From NCBI RefSeq assembly GCF_000699445.3, contig NC_067198.1, positions 20,230,536 to 20,294,535 on the forward strand: DNA of 64,000 nucleotides, read 5' to 3'. The stretch is from Schistosoma haematobium (lineage: Eukaryota > Platyhelminthes > Trematoda > Strigeidida > Schistosomatidae). The position numbers and the translations under genes are program-made. The first letter of the stretch is position 1. Each line of letters starts with the position of its first letter. A model generated the notes under the pieces. It searched no databases, was not told the origin of the DNA, and saw only the letters and a program-made list of their open reading frames with translations. Shown here piece by piece: positions 47,049 through 59,537 of the stretch.

Positions 47049-47444
47049 GGCGGCCTGCTTGGGCATCTGGGCTACCTGTTCCTGCCATCCAGATATTTCA
47101 ACAAGTTATCTATTTTTGTTTGTTTTGATATATCATTATGTCTATTAATCGCATAACCTATCCTGGTGCATTTCTGAAAAGTGTACAACCTTTCGTTGTC
47201 AAGGTTACAAAAAACTCAATAAGAGCGAATGTGGTTGCTGGCAATATACAGCGAAAAGAATGCACATTATTCAGATGTTCATTTACTGAACTGCTAACAT
47301 CTAACTGGCGATCACTCAATATTTATCGTCAGGACCGACCAAGAGGAAAGAAACGGAAACTTGTTGAAATACTTTGTGCTGAGAATTCTATATTGTACCA
47401 AAAATATAATATTGAATAAAGCTGATGATGATAATAATAATAAT
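47049..47444 (+). mobile_element. 375-bp short retroelement-like repeat with 93-codon ORF, copy 2
   Basis: The same start (GGCGGCCTG) and end (AATAAAGCT) as 8237-8611, with 368 of 375 positions identical, in the same orientation 38.8 kb away. The tail here is GATGATGATAATAATAATAAT. No clear target duplication is visible at either copy (only CAAG around this one). Confidence 0.75.
47138..47419 (+). CDS. Unrecognised 93-aa protein of the 375-bp element, copy 2
   Basis: The product is the same as at 8326-8607 except for one Arg-to-Gly change in the basic cluster (PRGKKRK here). It starts with ATG and its stop overlaps AATAAA. The two copies keep the full frame with mostly silent differences, but the protein is not recognised, there are only two copies to compare, and expression is unknown. 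Confidence 0.45.
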   Translation: MSINRITYPGAFLKSVQPFVVKVTKNSIRANVVAGNIQRKECTLFRCSFTELLTSNWRSLNIYRQDRPRGKKRKLVEILCAENSILYQKYNIE

Positions 47445-49600
47445 CAAGCCTATATTTATGGAACTAACAAAACTCATACCTTAACATAAATCTCAACATT
47501 AAATAAATGTCTACTTCACAGCCTACTTTATGAATAAAATGATATGGATGTACATATATGTGACGGACATGCAAGCTATAAATTTCAGGTATACGAAATA
47601 CTTCTTCATTAATTCAGAAAATAATAATAATCTCCTAGAGTTAAATAACCTCATGCATCAAACAACTATCTTTCAGTTTAACCATGATGAAGAAAGAAGT
47701 TTTCTGTAGATAAGTAGAACAAATTTCAAATAGAAAAATATAAAAAAATGAACACAATTTCACTTAGTTTGATCAAAATATGAAGTTGACTATTTCAAAC
47801 ATGTTCGTAAATATTGTCTAATACATAGCAACAAATGTTTTAAAATGTTCATTTAATGGCCTTAATTTCCTGAATATATAAACATTTTATAAAATGTTTA
47901 ATTTTAACATTAAATCATCTTTGACCTATAAACTTACATTTAATCATAAGTTATTTGATCGAAATAATATGATATTTGATAATAATAATAATACTACCAA
48001 TAATAATAGTACTAATAGTAATAGTAATGGTAATACTAATAGTAATAATTATGATTGATGTCATTACAATTCGTTCATAGTAAAATTAAGTCTTTTAATT
48101 CGACATTTATAGTTTTATTTTGATAGAAAACTATACTGACCTATCAAAGTAACAGGATGTATGAAGTAAAGTTTATTTCGAATTGTAATTAATCATTATA
48201 TGATTTAATGAAGCATCCAAAAAATTATTATTATTATTATTTCACTAATATCCTGATAAAAGTAATATTGTAGTGTGTGCTACTGATGTAATAAGTATCA
48301 TTCATTTAAAGTGAAATGCCTGGCGACAGAAGGTTAACATGATTAAAGAAATGAGAACGAGAATAGAGAATGATTGGTATAGAAATGAAGGAACAATCAA
48401 GTTTGAGAGGATTGATTGATATGTTGCAAATGAATTATTTACTGTATGGATTTCAGATTTTACTAAGATATTCTGTAATGTTGTATTCAAATACATTCGA
48501 TTATCTTCACTAGTGTTCTTGTTCATTACAATATGATAATTAACTTGTGAAGTCATTATAATCTATAGTGTAATTTTGGAAATATGAGAAAAAATAGCAT
48601 ACAAAATTACTGGTAATATTGAAGGATCTTATTAATTGACGAACTGATTTTTATACAGTTATATTGTAGTTATCAGCATAAAAATAAAGTCTTTCTAATT
48701 TCTACTGTTCGAATCCTTACGAAGAGACCCTTTTCTTCTTATTCTAAGGCTGCTCAATAAAATTCACTAGTGCAGTCTATTTGAAAGGAATGTTCATTGA
48801 AAATTTCTTTCTCATTCACATTATAGAAACTGACACTTAAAATTGAAAATTTATCAAATCAGCATCTTATATTTCCTCAGTTTTCCTTCTTCTTTTGAAT
48901 CAGTTGTCCAGAACATTGTTAAACTAGTTAACTGTATAATTGTCATCTTTAAAAAAGGAGTGATTTGTATATTTCTTATTCAAAATTATTGGTAAAGTGA
49001 ATCTAGTGCATTATCCCATGTATGAATATATATCACAAAAATTAAACTCTGAATAAACTATATTTAATCAAGGAAATTTTACGATGTTTAAGATGTGGTC
49101 TTTATTACGGATAATATAGCATTAATTGATTGTATACGTTGAATATGTCAGTAGCCTGATTTTATAGGAAGATCATGTTTTTTTGAAATTCCATATTCTC
49201 CTTAGTAAACAAAATAGATGAGTTTGAGATAATAATTTATATATTCTGAAAATAATAATTACAGAATTCACTCCACTTTACAAGCATGATCAATTTGATA
49301 TAAATAGCGACATTAGATGTACAGAACAAACATGTGATAGAAGAAAGTTTTAAGTATACTAGTTCAGTAATTGTGTACGTAGTACATGTATTACAGCGAT
49401 CCAATGCATCAGCCGTGAATTTTTAATATTTCTTAAATGGACAGCCTGTTGATTTTTGAACGAAATAATTAAGGTCATTTCGTGTGCCAGATCGAATTAA
49501 TGATAATTATCTACAACTAGAGAAATTAAAACGAAAACAGAGAGCACTGAACAACAAAGCAGTAATTACCGAAATATGTCAATCAGGTCTACCGAAATGC
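47445..49600. other. AT-rich stretch with trinucleotide repeats
   Basis: An impure AAT/AGT array lies at 47980-48050 and an ATT run at about 48224-48241. No gene is recognised; the 84-codon frame at 48302-48556 (minus) shows no motif. Confidence 0.5.
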
Positions 49601-49643
49601 GTGTGTCATGTGATACAGTGATATACTGTTGATGTTATTCAAA

Positions 49644-50706
49644 TTAGTTAAACTTGCTAGGGACGGTGTTGACATAAAGTGACTGCAAGTAGGTGGTTTT
49701 ACTTAGGTAATGCACTAATAAAGATGGCTGAACATTTAAAGTTCCTATAATATAACTTGTGGAATGAGATACAATTACAGGTGCTAGGACACTCAGTGCA
49801 TTTTCAGAGGAGCAGTATGCATAGATGCAGCGAACAAATAATGGGAGTGATTTTATCGTGCGGATAGATTGTGGTAGGTTATTCCATAGTCTAGAAAATT
49901 TACAGGTGAAGTAATTCATATAAAGAGATGATTTATAATGAGTTTGTTTCACTAGTGCCAAGGAATTACGGATGTCATGATGAGAAGTTTCTGCCTATTG
50001 AATCGCGTGATTGGATGTAAACGATAGTTTATGAAGTAGTTTGAAGAAAAAGATAAGATTTAGTTTGAGTCTCCTCCTCCATAAAGAGTCCAACCCAAGT
50101 TTATTACATCTACAATTATAAGTTAAGGTACAATCAGCTCCAAGAATACGAAGTGTAAATCATCTCTGTACTGATTCCAGCCTTAATTTATCCTTTATGG
50201 GCGCACTGCTAAGAATAAAAGTGCAATATTCTAGAAGAGGTCGAGCACAAACTTTGTACATTAGAATACGTGACTCAGTGTTGTAAAGATTTCGAGTTAT
50301 GTAACCTATTAGACATTGAGACCTAGAGGTCTGTTTTAATATATGTTCAGTAAACGACAAGTCTTGGGAATATATAAGTCCTAAGTCTACTACTGTATGT
50401 AACCTAGATAACACTTCTCCATTTATGGTAATGTCTAGGTTGAGTGATGTATCGCCGAAGCATATCCATCCACATTTAACCGTATTAAGCTCCAGTTGCC
50501 ATTTTAAGCACCACTGTGCTACCTTGTTAAGCTCCATGCTGATGCAATTTTGCATAATTTTCAGCTCACGTGGAGAAAATGAATACACTACTTTAAGATC
50601 ATCTGAATAAAGAAGGGGATTACCCACACAAAAACTTTCACAAATATCATTAATAAACACTAAAAAAAAGAGCAAAGCGCCTAAGACACTATGATTTACA
50701 GTTATT
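49644..50706 (-). pseudogene. CR1-like non-LTR reverse transcriptase fragment
   Basis: Reading from 50706 the frame gives SVLGALLFFLVFINDI, the motif B region of CR1/jockey-type enzymes, then LLYSDDLKVVYS (motif C, YSDD for the usual YADD) near 50610, KWQLELNTVKC, VDLGLIYSQDLSF, RPLLEYCTFI and then the typical C-terminal end with FSRLWNNLPQSIR near 49900. It stays in one frame for about 344 codons, broken by TGA at 50160-50162 and a TAG near 50000, and stops at 49644. Everything upstream of motif B is missing, as in a 5'-truncated insertion. It resembles the schistosome CR1-like element SR1, by recollection. Confidence 0.8.
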
Positions 50707-51679
50707 GTAAATATCTATAATACTTAGTAATAAATCCATTCTAATCTCGAATAGGGAAAAAATGATCTTTACATATGATAAAAACATTTTATATTATTAT
50801 TATCATCATTATTTTTGTTACCATAGTCTACATTATTGTTTTTCTGAATAAATCGTTCTAGTATTTCTTACATCATCACTTTAGTTCTACTTATGATCAT
50901 TCAGTTGTGTAATGATTTACTTTAGAAATCATAAATTCTTACTACGTTTCACTATGAAATATGTATAAACATGAAAACAACCTTTTAAACGCATAGAGAA
51001 CTAGCGGTTATAAACTCACTTGATACACGTCTTGTGAAAAATGGAAATGAATGGTTTGAATGATGTGTAATATATTCTGATGTATAAGTAGTATATGAAT
51101 TAATCACATAAAAATGATCTTCCTATCAATTTATTGAAATGTTGAGAAATTATACAAGCAGGACATTATTTGTTAGTATTATTATCGTTTCTCATTGTCC
51201 ACCTTGTCTGTTGCACCTAGCAGTTTTAGACACTTTCCCATTTATTGAATGGATGAGTACTTTTCAAGCAGCTAGAGTTACCAGCATCTGTTTGGTATGA
51301 AAATGTCTAGTGTAAGAAAGTCCGATATCTTCAGTGAACAAAAATAAATAAAGAGGAAGATTTTAATGGAAATTACACTTTAATATAAAATTCATATTCA
51401 CTAAATGAATAAAATAAATGATCAAATATGATTAGTACAAGGTACCTAAAGAACATTGAAAACTTTCTAGATAATCTTCATCTTCATTAAATGAATAATG
51501 AACATATTCTAAGCACTATTTATTCTTTCTTATATGAGAGGATTATAATTTAGCTTATTACCATTTATTTCAAGTTGATTTATACACACATAATAAGTAA
51601 TTATATTCAGTATAACTTTGGTAATGAGTTAATATAAGGGCATATTTAGTCAATGATCTACAGGTTTATTATTCGCTTG
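50707..51679. other. AT-rich stretch, nothing recognised
   Basis: An ATT/ATC run lies near 50793-50815; otherwise unassigned. Confidence 0.5.
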
Positions 51680-51830
51680 AGTCTGAAGACTCTTAGCTAG
51701 AATCCTGCGTGCAAGATTGTGAGTGAACATTACTGAGGAGTCACATACTGAAGCGAAACAGTCGTCCAGTGCTTCCAGGTTTTCATTATTGGTTTAACAC
51801 TAATCGATTCATGATCTCAATGAAGAAAAA
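51680..51830 (+). repeat. Truncated family A repeat
   Basis: It starts within the tRNA-like block (TTAGCTAGAATCCTGCGTGC) and continues through CTGAGGAGTCACATACTGAAGCGAAACAG and CGTCCAGTGCTTCCAGG to TTCATGATCTCAAT. The hammerhead core bases are present but stem II pairs only at its first position and stem I is lost on the 5' side. Confidence 0.75.
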
Positions 51831-53617
51831 TATTCACATACAATTGATGGATACATAAACGAAACTTTTTATAAGCTTCAGTTTACTTTCAAACTTAGTT
51901 ATTATGAAATTTTTATTTTGTTAGAAACCGGAAATAATGTATTAATTATCATGGACTGAAAGTCTGGATTTTCTAAAATGATCTTTGGCTTCTTTTCTCA
52001 TACTGATTACTTTATATGTTTTATGCTGTTGGAGATTGTTTTGTCGATAAATCTATTCTAACCTACAATATTGTTATTTTTCTTAGAAATAGGAACAATT
52101 TTCTAGTAACAAGAACAGTTTTATTGTTACAACATGAACCAGATTGCGAAACAGTCGAACTAATCATAAGGTAAGGGTTTTATCTATAGACCATACTGTG
52201 TGCAGTACATCAAAAAAATCACTGATGTTCTCTAGACTAGAAGACATATAAACAAAGGGGTTATTTTAATTATAATTCCAAATGAAAATGATCCAAAACG
52301 CGATTCAATTCACAAATCTCAGTTATTATTACAGTAGGCAATACTATTTGGATAATAAATCAATAATAAACGATCCATATTTTGAAAATTTAATCACTGT
52401 ATGATGTAGCGCAATTTTTATTTTGTCCAATAAATGAGTAATTATCTCACTCTACTGACCTATCCTATATTATTGAAGCTGTCAGAGCATGAAAAACGAT
52501 GGCCAAATTAACTGTTACTTTTTATTACAGTGTAATACAATTATATAAATCAGTAAATATTCTAGTTATTTTGTTACCTTTATAAAGACAAGTAGGGACT
52601 TGCAAATGATTAGAATTTCATGGTTCATGTATGACAAACTCTATTGATAAACTGTGAAATATGTATCTAGTTGATTCTTTATAGCATTTATTTATATGAT
52701 AGTTTCGTGTGTATTCATGAATAAAGTTCAAGTTTATCGTAGAGATGAGTTTTATTAAACAGTGACATATTTATTATGACATAGATATCAGACTATCATT
52801 TATTTCCAGGGTGATCCAAAAAGAACCTAAGAGAGTTATTTATTCAATTCTTATGCTGATAATTTCTCATGTAAAAAAGAACTGTCTGTCAACATGATTT
52901 TTGGACTATCACGTGCCCTAATCACTAAAAAAAACAACTCAGAAATGATGTTTTATTTAAACATGTAGTAACGAAACAAAGTTACAAAACATTTTAGAAA
53001 GGTATAATGTGAGGATAAACATCCTCCTTTTAGTTTTTAATAAAAGTTCAATATCTACCCATTTTGAGCATTAACTTATTCATCCAATAGGCGAGTGCTG
53101 CATATAAAAGCACTATTTTCACTGAGGATTACTTTTCAGTCATATGATGTTATCAATATATGTCTTTTGTGAACACGACACTGTAGCCCATTTCGAATTG
53201 CCGAAAGAAAAAAGAACCGACGAAGTAAATTTTAGAGCCAGAAATGAAATCCCCAGAGGAAATTAGGCGCTTATATGCAGCATTTACTTATATGAACTGA
53301 AAAATCTTAGATACTCCATGTTACTGTGACATGGTGGAGATTTTTAAATCTAGAGTACGAATTTATCAAAATTGCGTTCTTCGAAGTGGATGGTTTATTT
53401 GCGAGGCTTGTGCTGATGGTGTTGTAATCCCAAGGAATGACAACACGATTAAAATACATAGTTTAGAAAACGTAATTTCATCAAAATATATCATTGTTTT
53501 TGCTCATTCATGAAACAAACTTTTATCGATATCGTTGATAGTTCTTTGTTATTTACCTTGTTTGAATTATTCACAAAAATGAAGTTTCGTGAATTTAATT
53601 ATGATTCTAATTATTGT
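51831..53617. other. AT-rich stretch; possible mariner-like end at 52807
   Basis: CAGGGTGATCCAAAAAG (52807-52823) resembles terminal repeats of Tc1/mariner elements. No matching right end or transposase was found. The 60-codon frame at 53331-53513 is unrecognised. Confidence 0.4.
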
Positions 53618-53706
53618 GATGGAGTTTTATTCTTTGAACTGGATGGTTTGGTCATCGAGCTTTCATCGTTCCTTTGAACGATATCATCAGCACAAACTTC
53701 AGGTAT
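53618..53706 (+). repeat. Dispersed 90-bp repeat, copy 2
   Basis: The partner of 45118-45209; here ATCGTT(CC)TTTGAACGATATCATCAGCACAAAC includes a small inverted repeat (ATCGTTC and GAACGAT). Confidence 0.6.
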
Positions 53707-54119
53707 TGTATTATTGTAGATTACCTGATTACTTTCTAATATAACAAGTTCATACGATTTCTCTTTAAAAGAAAACTTTAATTCCATTCAATATCAATAA
53801 CTGTAAACAATATCTTTTCATGCTATCTTGCAAGAATTTGTAATTTTAGATTGTTGATACTCTGGGCTTCGACTAATCAGTTTCTCTTGCTATAAATGCA
53901 TTCTGAGTGTACTACTTCAGTGTTGAGTTATGTCACTAATTTTAGCATATTACATCACAAACAAAATATACTAAAACATGTGACCTAAAACATTATCTAG
54001 GTAATTCACTCATGATATACATATTAGCAACAGAAACTGATTAGTCAGAATCCTTAATATCAACAATCAGGAATCACAAACCATTACAAATTAAATTCAG
54101 ACCCACTAAACAAGTTATT
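53707..54119. other. AT-rich stretch, nothing recognised
   Basis: No supported feature. Confidence 0.5.
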
Positions 54120-54270
54120 TGGTATCTGGATTCAGCACCGGATTCGATACCACGTTGAGCGTTTGAAGCAAAAGATACTGGGTTCGACTTTCAGTGCAAA
54201 GATCAGCATAGAAGTCCCGGTACGTCCAGATATTGTGTCCTAAATAAAACGAGACACACCACCTGGATTT
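54120..54270 (+). repeat. Decayed family B-type tRNA-like repeat
   Basis: GCGTTTGAAGCAAAAGATACTGGGTTCGACTTTC is the tRNA-like 3' half. GGTACGTCCAG, TGTCCTAAATAAAACGAGAC and ACCTGGATT mark the former hammerhead, with CUGAUGA lost. Confidence 0.65.
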
Positions 54271-56160
54271 CCTTGATAAACACTGTCAAACTTTACTATA
54301 AGAGTATTTGTGTTGCTACTACATTAAGGTATTCAACCATTTGTCTACATAACTCACTGGTATATATAGTGAATATAAGACCTTTCGTTTCAATGTGGAT
54401 TTTTTATATGTTTTATAGCATATTGATTAACCACAAAATCACGTCACTTCTGACTCTAAAGTGCAGCAATACACAAAATCAAAATGTAATCGTGCTAGGA
54501 AATACTTGTGGCTGTTTATAATTATTGTTCTGTTTCTTTTCCAAACTACGGAAGACTAGTTAATTTTACAAACTGTTTTGTGTGATTGTTAAACAAATGT
54601 TTGAATTTCGGTATCCAGAAAATCAATGACTGTAGTTTTATCTACGAAACGTCTACCGCATTTATTATAAGTAGTGAATTTTTAAAGGAGTCATAAAAAC
54701 TTTGGAAATAGCTCAAATCACGATATGACCTTTTCTAGGTAATAATTTAATACTAATGATCACTGAGGCCATTTTCATCCCAGTGTAGAACTAATATAAG
54801 TAAATGTAGTCGAACTGATATATTAACTAGTAACTTCAAGGACTGTGAAACTCTTACCCTGGTAGTCACCAGTGAACTAGTATTGAAGTAGAAGAAAAAT
54901 AAGTCAGCACACTCGCAGGTATTGCATTCCCATCAATTTAATTTGGGGAGGGATAATGTGCGGAGAAATCACCAACACATACGAACATCACAAGAACTAC
55001 ACAATAACATATAACCACAACTAAATCAGGGATCTAAGCCAGGGTCAATATATTTTACTGTGTGGGATGTAAATTGTCATCATTTAGTTGACACTCAGTG
55101 GTTCGAATTCCCAATCTCAATCTATTCACGATACATAGCTCGACCATCAATAATTCTCATTGGTATTATCTCTCACAGTCAGAATGGTCGAACTCCACTA
55201 ACCAGTATCTCATTTCAGACCTCTTCAGATTTTTTTGATTGGATAACAAGCCTTAAGGAATTATTCACTTCGAATTTAACTCTAATATTCTGGACAGTTA
55301 GGCGATGGATTATCAAGAGTAATGAACAACAGTCTGGAGTTCAAATAAGTAATTTCTGAATTTTAGTATTCCTAAAATGATCAACATGTTATCGGATACA
55401 TAAAGGATGTTAGACAAATTGGAGGACACAATAAAATTGCAATAAACATATGTCTATTGTTGAAACGCTACTAGATAATATTTTTCGTCACTATTAGAGT
55501 TTTTTTATAATCCCTCATTTACTAAGCAAAAGTAAAAACACACAAAATTCTGTATTAAAAACATTTAGTTCAATTAAGGGTGGGCGGTTTTTCTAACTCG
55601 TTCATGCAAAAAAACTAAGCCTTTAGTTTTTAAATCCCTAAGTTACTAAAACAGATAAAGTACAAAATTCAATAATTTATGATGAAAATTCATAGAAAAA
55701 TCAGGGTCTAGAATATAACCAAATTGAATATCATTCGGTACTGTTATACTGATTATACCATAATACTTGATATTTATTTTTTGACAGATAAATACTTATA
55801 GCATGAGTTGGTTCGATTTTATAATATATCGTTTCAAATAACTGATCATTGCGTGCAAAATATTATTATTCCTACAACCTCTTTATATTAACGCCTAGAA
55901 TTTATAAGTTAGCCACCTAGAAACAATCTCAGGAAGCCCAGTATCTAGGTTTAATAATAGTTGGCATACATCAGCAGCTTGAAAGGAAATAATAATCTGG
56001 TACAATCCAAACCTGTACCGCTCAATGTCATGGTCATAGACATAACCGCTGAGCTGTTTAAGTAACTACTCAGATATTCAATCTTTATCACGTTTGACGG
56101 TTATCTCCATCTGCTAAAAATTCAATTATTATGATTTGAAAACTAGATAAAGACGATATT
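54271..56160. other. AT-rich stretch, nothing assigned
   Basis: A 99-codon frame at 55060-55359 has no recognisable domain. A faint tRNA-like motif lies near 56040-56080 (TAACCGCTGAGCTGTTTAAG). Confidence 0.45.
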
Positions 56161-56290
56161 ATAAATAAATAGTATATTTGTAATATCCCAATGAGAATTC
56201 TCTGAAGAAGTGGCCTACACTAAGTCACGAAACGTCAGAAAATCTAATTTTTCTACTCATTGAGATATTACGAATATATTATTTATTTAT
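56161..56290. repeat. 130-bp hairpin repeat, copy 1
   Basis: 35-bp arms (56161-56195 and 56256-56290) match at 32 of 35 positions around a 60-bp centre with GAAGAAGTGGCCTACAC and TCACGAAACGTCAGAAAA. It is followed by AATGCTCAATTTATTCGAAA. A related sequence with an inverted centre is at 58700-58860. Confidence 0.75.
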
Positions 56291-56339
56291 AACAATCTAC
56301 CCAATGCTCAATTTATTCGAAATTATCAAATCAAACCTT

Positions 56340-58027
56340 GGTAATGATACCTACAAAGTCGATATTAGTTGGTACACTGTGATTAATCAGTGTAAATGTC
56401 TAAGCAGTTGAAACAATATCAAGGTGAGTAACAGTAACACTAAATGAAAGGTGTTTTAAAAGAAAACCTTTCATTCAAATGATTTGTGCTTGACTTTAAT
56501 TGCTTATCTTAATAGTTATTATTAATTTCATCACATTTAGGTTACCTAAAAGACCAATGCTGTGAAAGCAGTTGGTTTCTCATCGTTGTTTAATTTCTTA
56601 TTATTCTTTTACGTTCTGAAAGATTGCATTTTAGAAGATTGTCTAGTTGTATGAATTTAGACTAAATATCTTATAAGTGAATAAAAATATTAATTTAATA
56701 CTCGAATGGATTCCATTTAGAGTTATAGTTGATTTACAAAAATAATAAACAGTTTAAGAAAATCTACTGTGAAATATAAACAATGACGTAATAAATAGTC
56801 TTTTTAGGAAGTAAGATTGATTTTATTCGTATATTATTGAGCATTCATACTTATAATAGCAACCATTATCTTTGCTACTTAATGTACTTATCAATAATAA
56901 CATTTGTGGAGTACTTTTAACTGTCATGATATTGAATCTCCCCCCAAAGTTTTACTTTAAATTGCATTAGTTTCTTTAATGTACCATTTCACCTCAGGTA
57001 TTTTTATGGTGATCTTATTGAATTTTATAGTGTTTATAAGTTATTTCAACAGGATTTCAGCTGAAAATTAAGGTGATTTAGTGAAAAATTATTTTATCGT
57101 TAACTTGATAGCAACCAGTTACAGTAATCGTAACATTCAAGCGAAAGAAAATATTAAATAGTAATTTTGATTAAATTCTCAACAATTTCAGGGATTGGCC
57201 TAATTTTAGTATGTGTGCATAAACATATATAAACAAGTTGTCACACACTTGAGCTCATCATACCATATCCCTTTAAAAAAATAAATAACTAAAAAGAAGT
57301 TTTCTCACTTCACCATGTGGTAGTTTTTGTGGTATATTGGATTATTTATTTAGACACTAACCTTATGGCTAAAATCTCATATCACAGAAATGTAACGTGA
57401 ATTAGTTAAATTTTCAATGATTATTTATAGTCATGTAATTCAAATGTTCCTAGAATCAACCTACCTATGTTTATTCAAATAGCAAAATAATGTTTTACCT
57501 GGAATCGCTTTCACATGAGGGATATTCCGAATTATTTACTTTATTTAATAGATTGAGATAAGGACTAAACTACTGAAGAACTATGTATATAAGTAGTAGA
57601 AATACTGGATAACAAATGAACTTAAAATTTGTTTACTTAATTAGTTATGTGAAAGTAAGAAATCAAAGAGAAATTGGGTCGAAGTAAAAGGTAGATTAAG
57701 ATTTGCTTAGCACATGAGTGGATTTAAAATAAGTTTCCAAGGTGAGATAGTTATCATCAGTTATAGTGAATTGTGGTTAGGTTATTCATAGCAAAATATA
57801 AAGTTCTGCTTTATACCTCTAGAGAAATAATGACTTTGCTCTACGGATGAGTTCGTTATGAAGGCTAAAATAGTATTTACTAGCAGTTTGTTTCCAATGA
57901 TTATTTAGCCATGGTTAGGCCTAGATGGGGCCTATAATCTGAACAGCACACACAAAAAATACTATACTGATACAATAGAATTTACTAGACAACAGGTAAT
58001 TATTCATTTTTCAGAGAAATAAACATA
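56340..58027. other. AT-rich stretch, nothing recognised
   Basis: No supported feature in 1.7 kb. Confidence 0.55.
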
Positions 58028-58465
58028 TTTAATAGTTGAATTTATGAGTAAGCTGTAGCTAGACCACCATGGAGAAACCTATTCTGACAATAATCATCAT
58101 GTGTTCACTAGTGACTGGCTTCAAGAGGTATTTCCTGGAGTTCTAGTGAGAAGCGGTGACCAGTGGAGTTTAACCATGTCTGTTGAGAGATAGTAACTCA
58201 CTGAAGACAATGATGGACGGTGGTGAGATTTCGTGAATTGATTGAGGTTAGTCACTAACACCGTTGGATGGTCTTGGGGTTAAGCACTCGCATGTCAGAC
58301 CGAAGATCCCGAGTTCGAATTCCATGGGGCGGGATCGTAGATGCACTGCTGAGGAGTCCAACAAGTTGACGAAACGGCCGTCCAGTGCTTCCATATTTTC
58401 TATGGTGGTCTAGCTTCAAATGATTCAGGAATTCAACTAATAAATTACTAAAATCTCCATCTGAT
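58028..58465 (+). repeat. Family A repeat, nearly full unit with a short inverted start
   Basis: An inverted fragment of the unit 3' region (58028-58080, AGCTAGACCACCATGGAG) is followed by the plus-oriented head from ATTCTGACAATAATCATC, then CTGGAGTTCTAGTGAGAAGC, the tRNA-like block (partly deleted near 58265; B-box AGTTCGAATTCC), an intact hammerhead core and the 3' part up to ACTAAAATCTCCATCTGAT. Confidence 0.8.
58343..58388 (+). ncRNA. Hammerhead ribozyme with complete catalytic core
   Basis: Stem I is GCACUG (58343-58348) with CAGUGC (58383-58388). CUGAGGA is at 58349-58355, stem II GUC/GAC has three pairs, GAAA is at 58371-58374, the minimal stem III is ACGGCCGU, and the cleavage triplet is GUC, so cutting is predicted after 58382. 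Every conserved core base is present. Stem II is one pair shorter than consensus (C opposite U). Schistosome satellite hammerheads with a two-pair stem III are known to be active; this copy is untested. Confidence 0.8.
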
Positions 58466-58699
58466 CAAATCTTTTCAGAATAATTAATTTTGATAATTTT
58501 TTTCATTTTTTAAAATGATATGAATATCAGTAAACATAGTTACTACATAATAATGAACTGATTTTAATAAAATACTGTTTTTCATCAGCATAATTGGAAA
58601 AATCGCTTACCATCAATTTATGGTCAACGAATTGAAACAATATTTTTCTTTATTAAATTTACTGAGAAACAAAATAACTCATTATGATAAGATTTAAGT

Positions 58700-58860
58700 C
58701 AAGTGTATATGTAATAAATATATTTTTGTTATATCTCAATGCGTAAAAAATTGTATTTCTGACGTTTCGTGATTTAATGTAAGCCACTTCTTCAAAGTAA
58801 ATAATAAAAGTATATTTATTATTAATTACCAAATGCTCAATTTATTCGAAACTATCAAAT
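58700..58860. repeat. Hairpin repeat, copy 2, centre inverted
   Basis: The centre GACGTTTCGTGATTTAATG ... GCCACTTCTTCAAAG is the reverse complement of the copy 1 centre, yet the right flank AATGCTCAATTTATTCGAAAC is in the same orientation. The arms are more decayed than in copy 1. Confidence 0.65.
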
Positions 58861-59537
58861 TCAACGTTGACATTGATATATACAAGTGTATATATATTTC
58901 TAATCTCATTATTTTTATCAGTAAACTTACCTAAAATGTATTGTATAATACACATTTGGTTGTTGAAGTGTTAGTGTCTACAATTAACTGAACAGAAATG
59001 AATGAGTGTAGAACAGTTTTGAATTTGCTTTCATGCAACTCAGAGTTGACTAAAAAGATTTTTCACAGATTCATTGAAATCTATCGATTTTATAAAAGTC
59101 GTTTAACTGAGTTGATTTTTGTGTAAAATGATTTCATGTGATAACTATCACTAAGAAATACATATATAAACAATAATTTGATACGAATATTTAGAAGTGT
59201 TGTGAAATACACAAGTGATATGTGATCTAACCTGCCAACCCACCATCTTGGGATTATTTTCGCTAATATTGTGTTTTAAAAGAAGTCAAATGACTGCATA
59301 TTACCCTACAGAAAAAACATTGTGAACACAAAGATAAAATAGTCATTTATCCAGAATAAGTACCTTGAAATAAACAGAAAGTGTTTTGAAGATTTTTTAT
59401 TGCAAACATACCCTTTATTGCTTTACGTTTCAGTAATGTTGAGACGGATATTGTAGTAAGCAAACACTCAGAGAGTTGTCCCTAATGTCAACGGACGGTT
59501 GTAGCACCATATTGTGAATTAACTAAAGTCGAATATA
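58861..59537. other. AT-rich stretch, nothing recognised
   Basis: No supported feature. Confidence 0.5.

Noticed and set aside
47980..48050. CRISPR-like or ordered array
   Set aside because: It is an impure AAT/AGT microsatellite without spacers, in a eukaryotic context.
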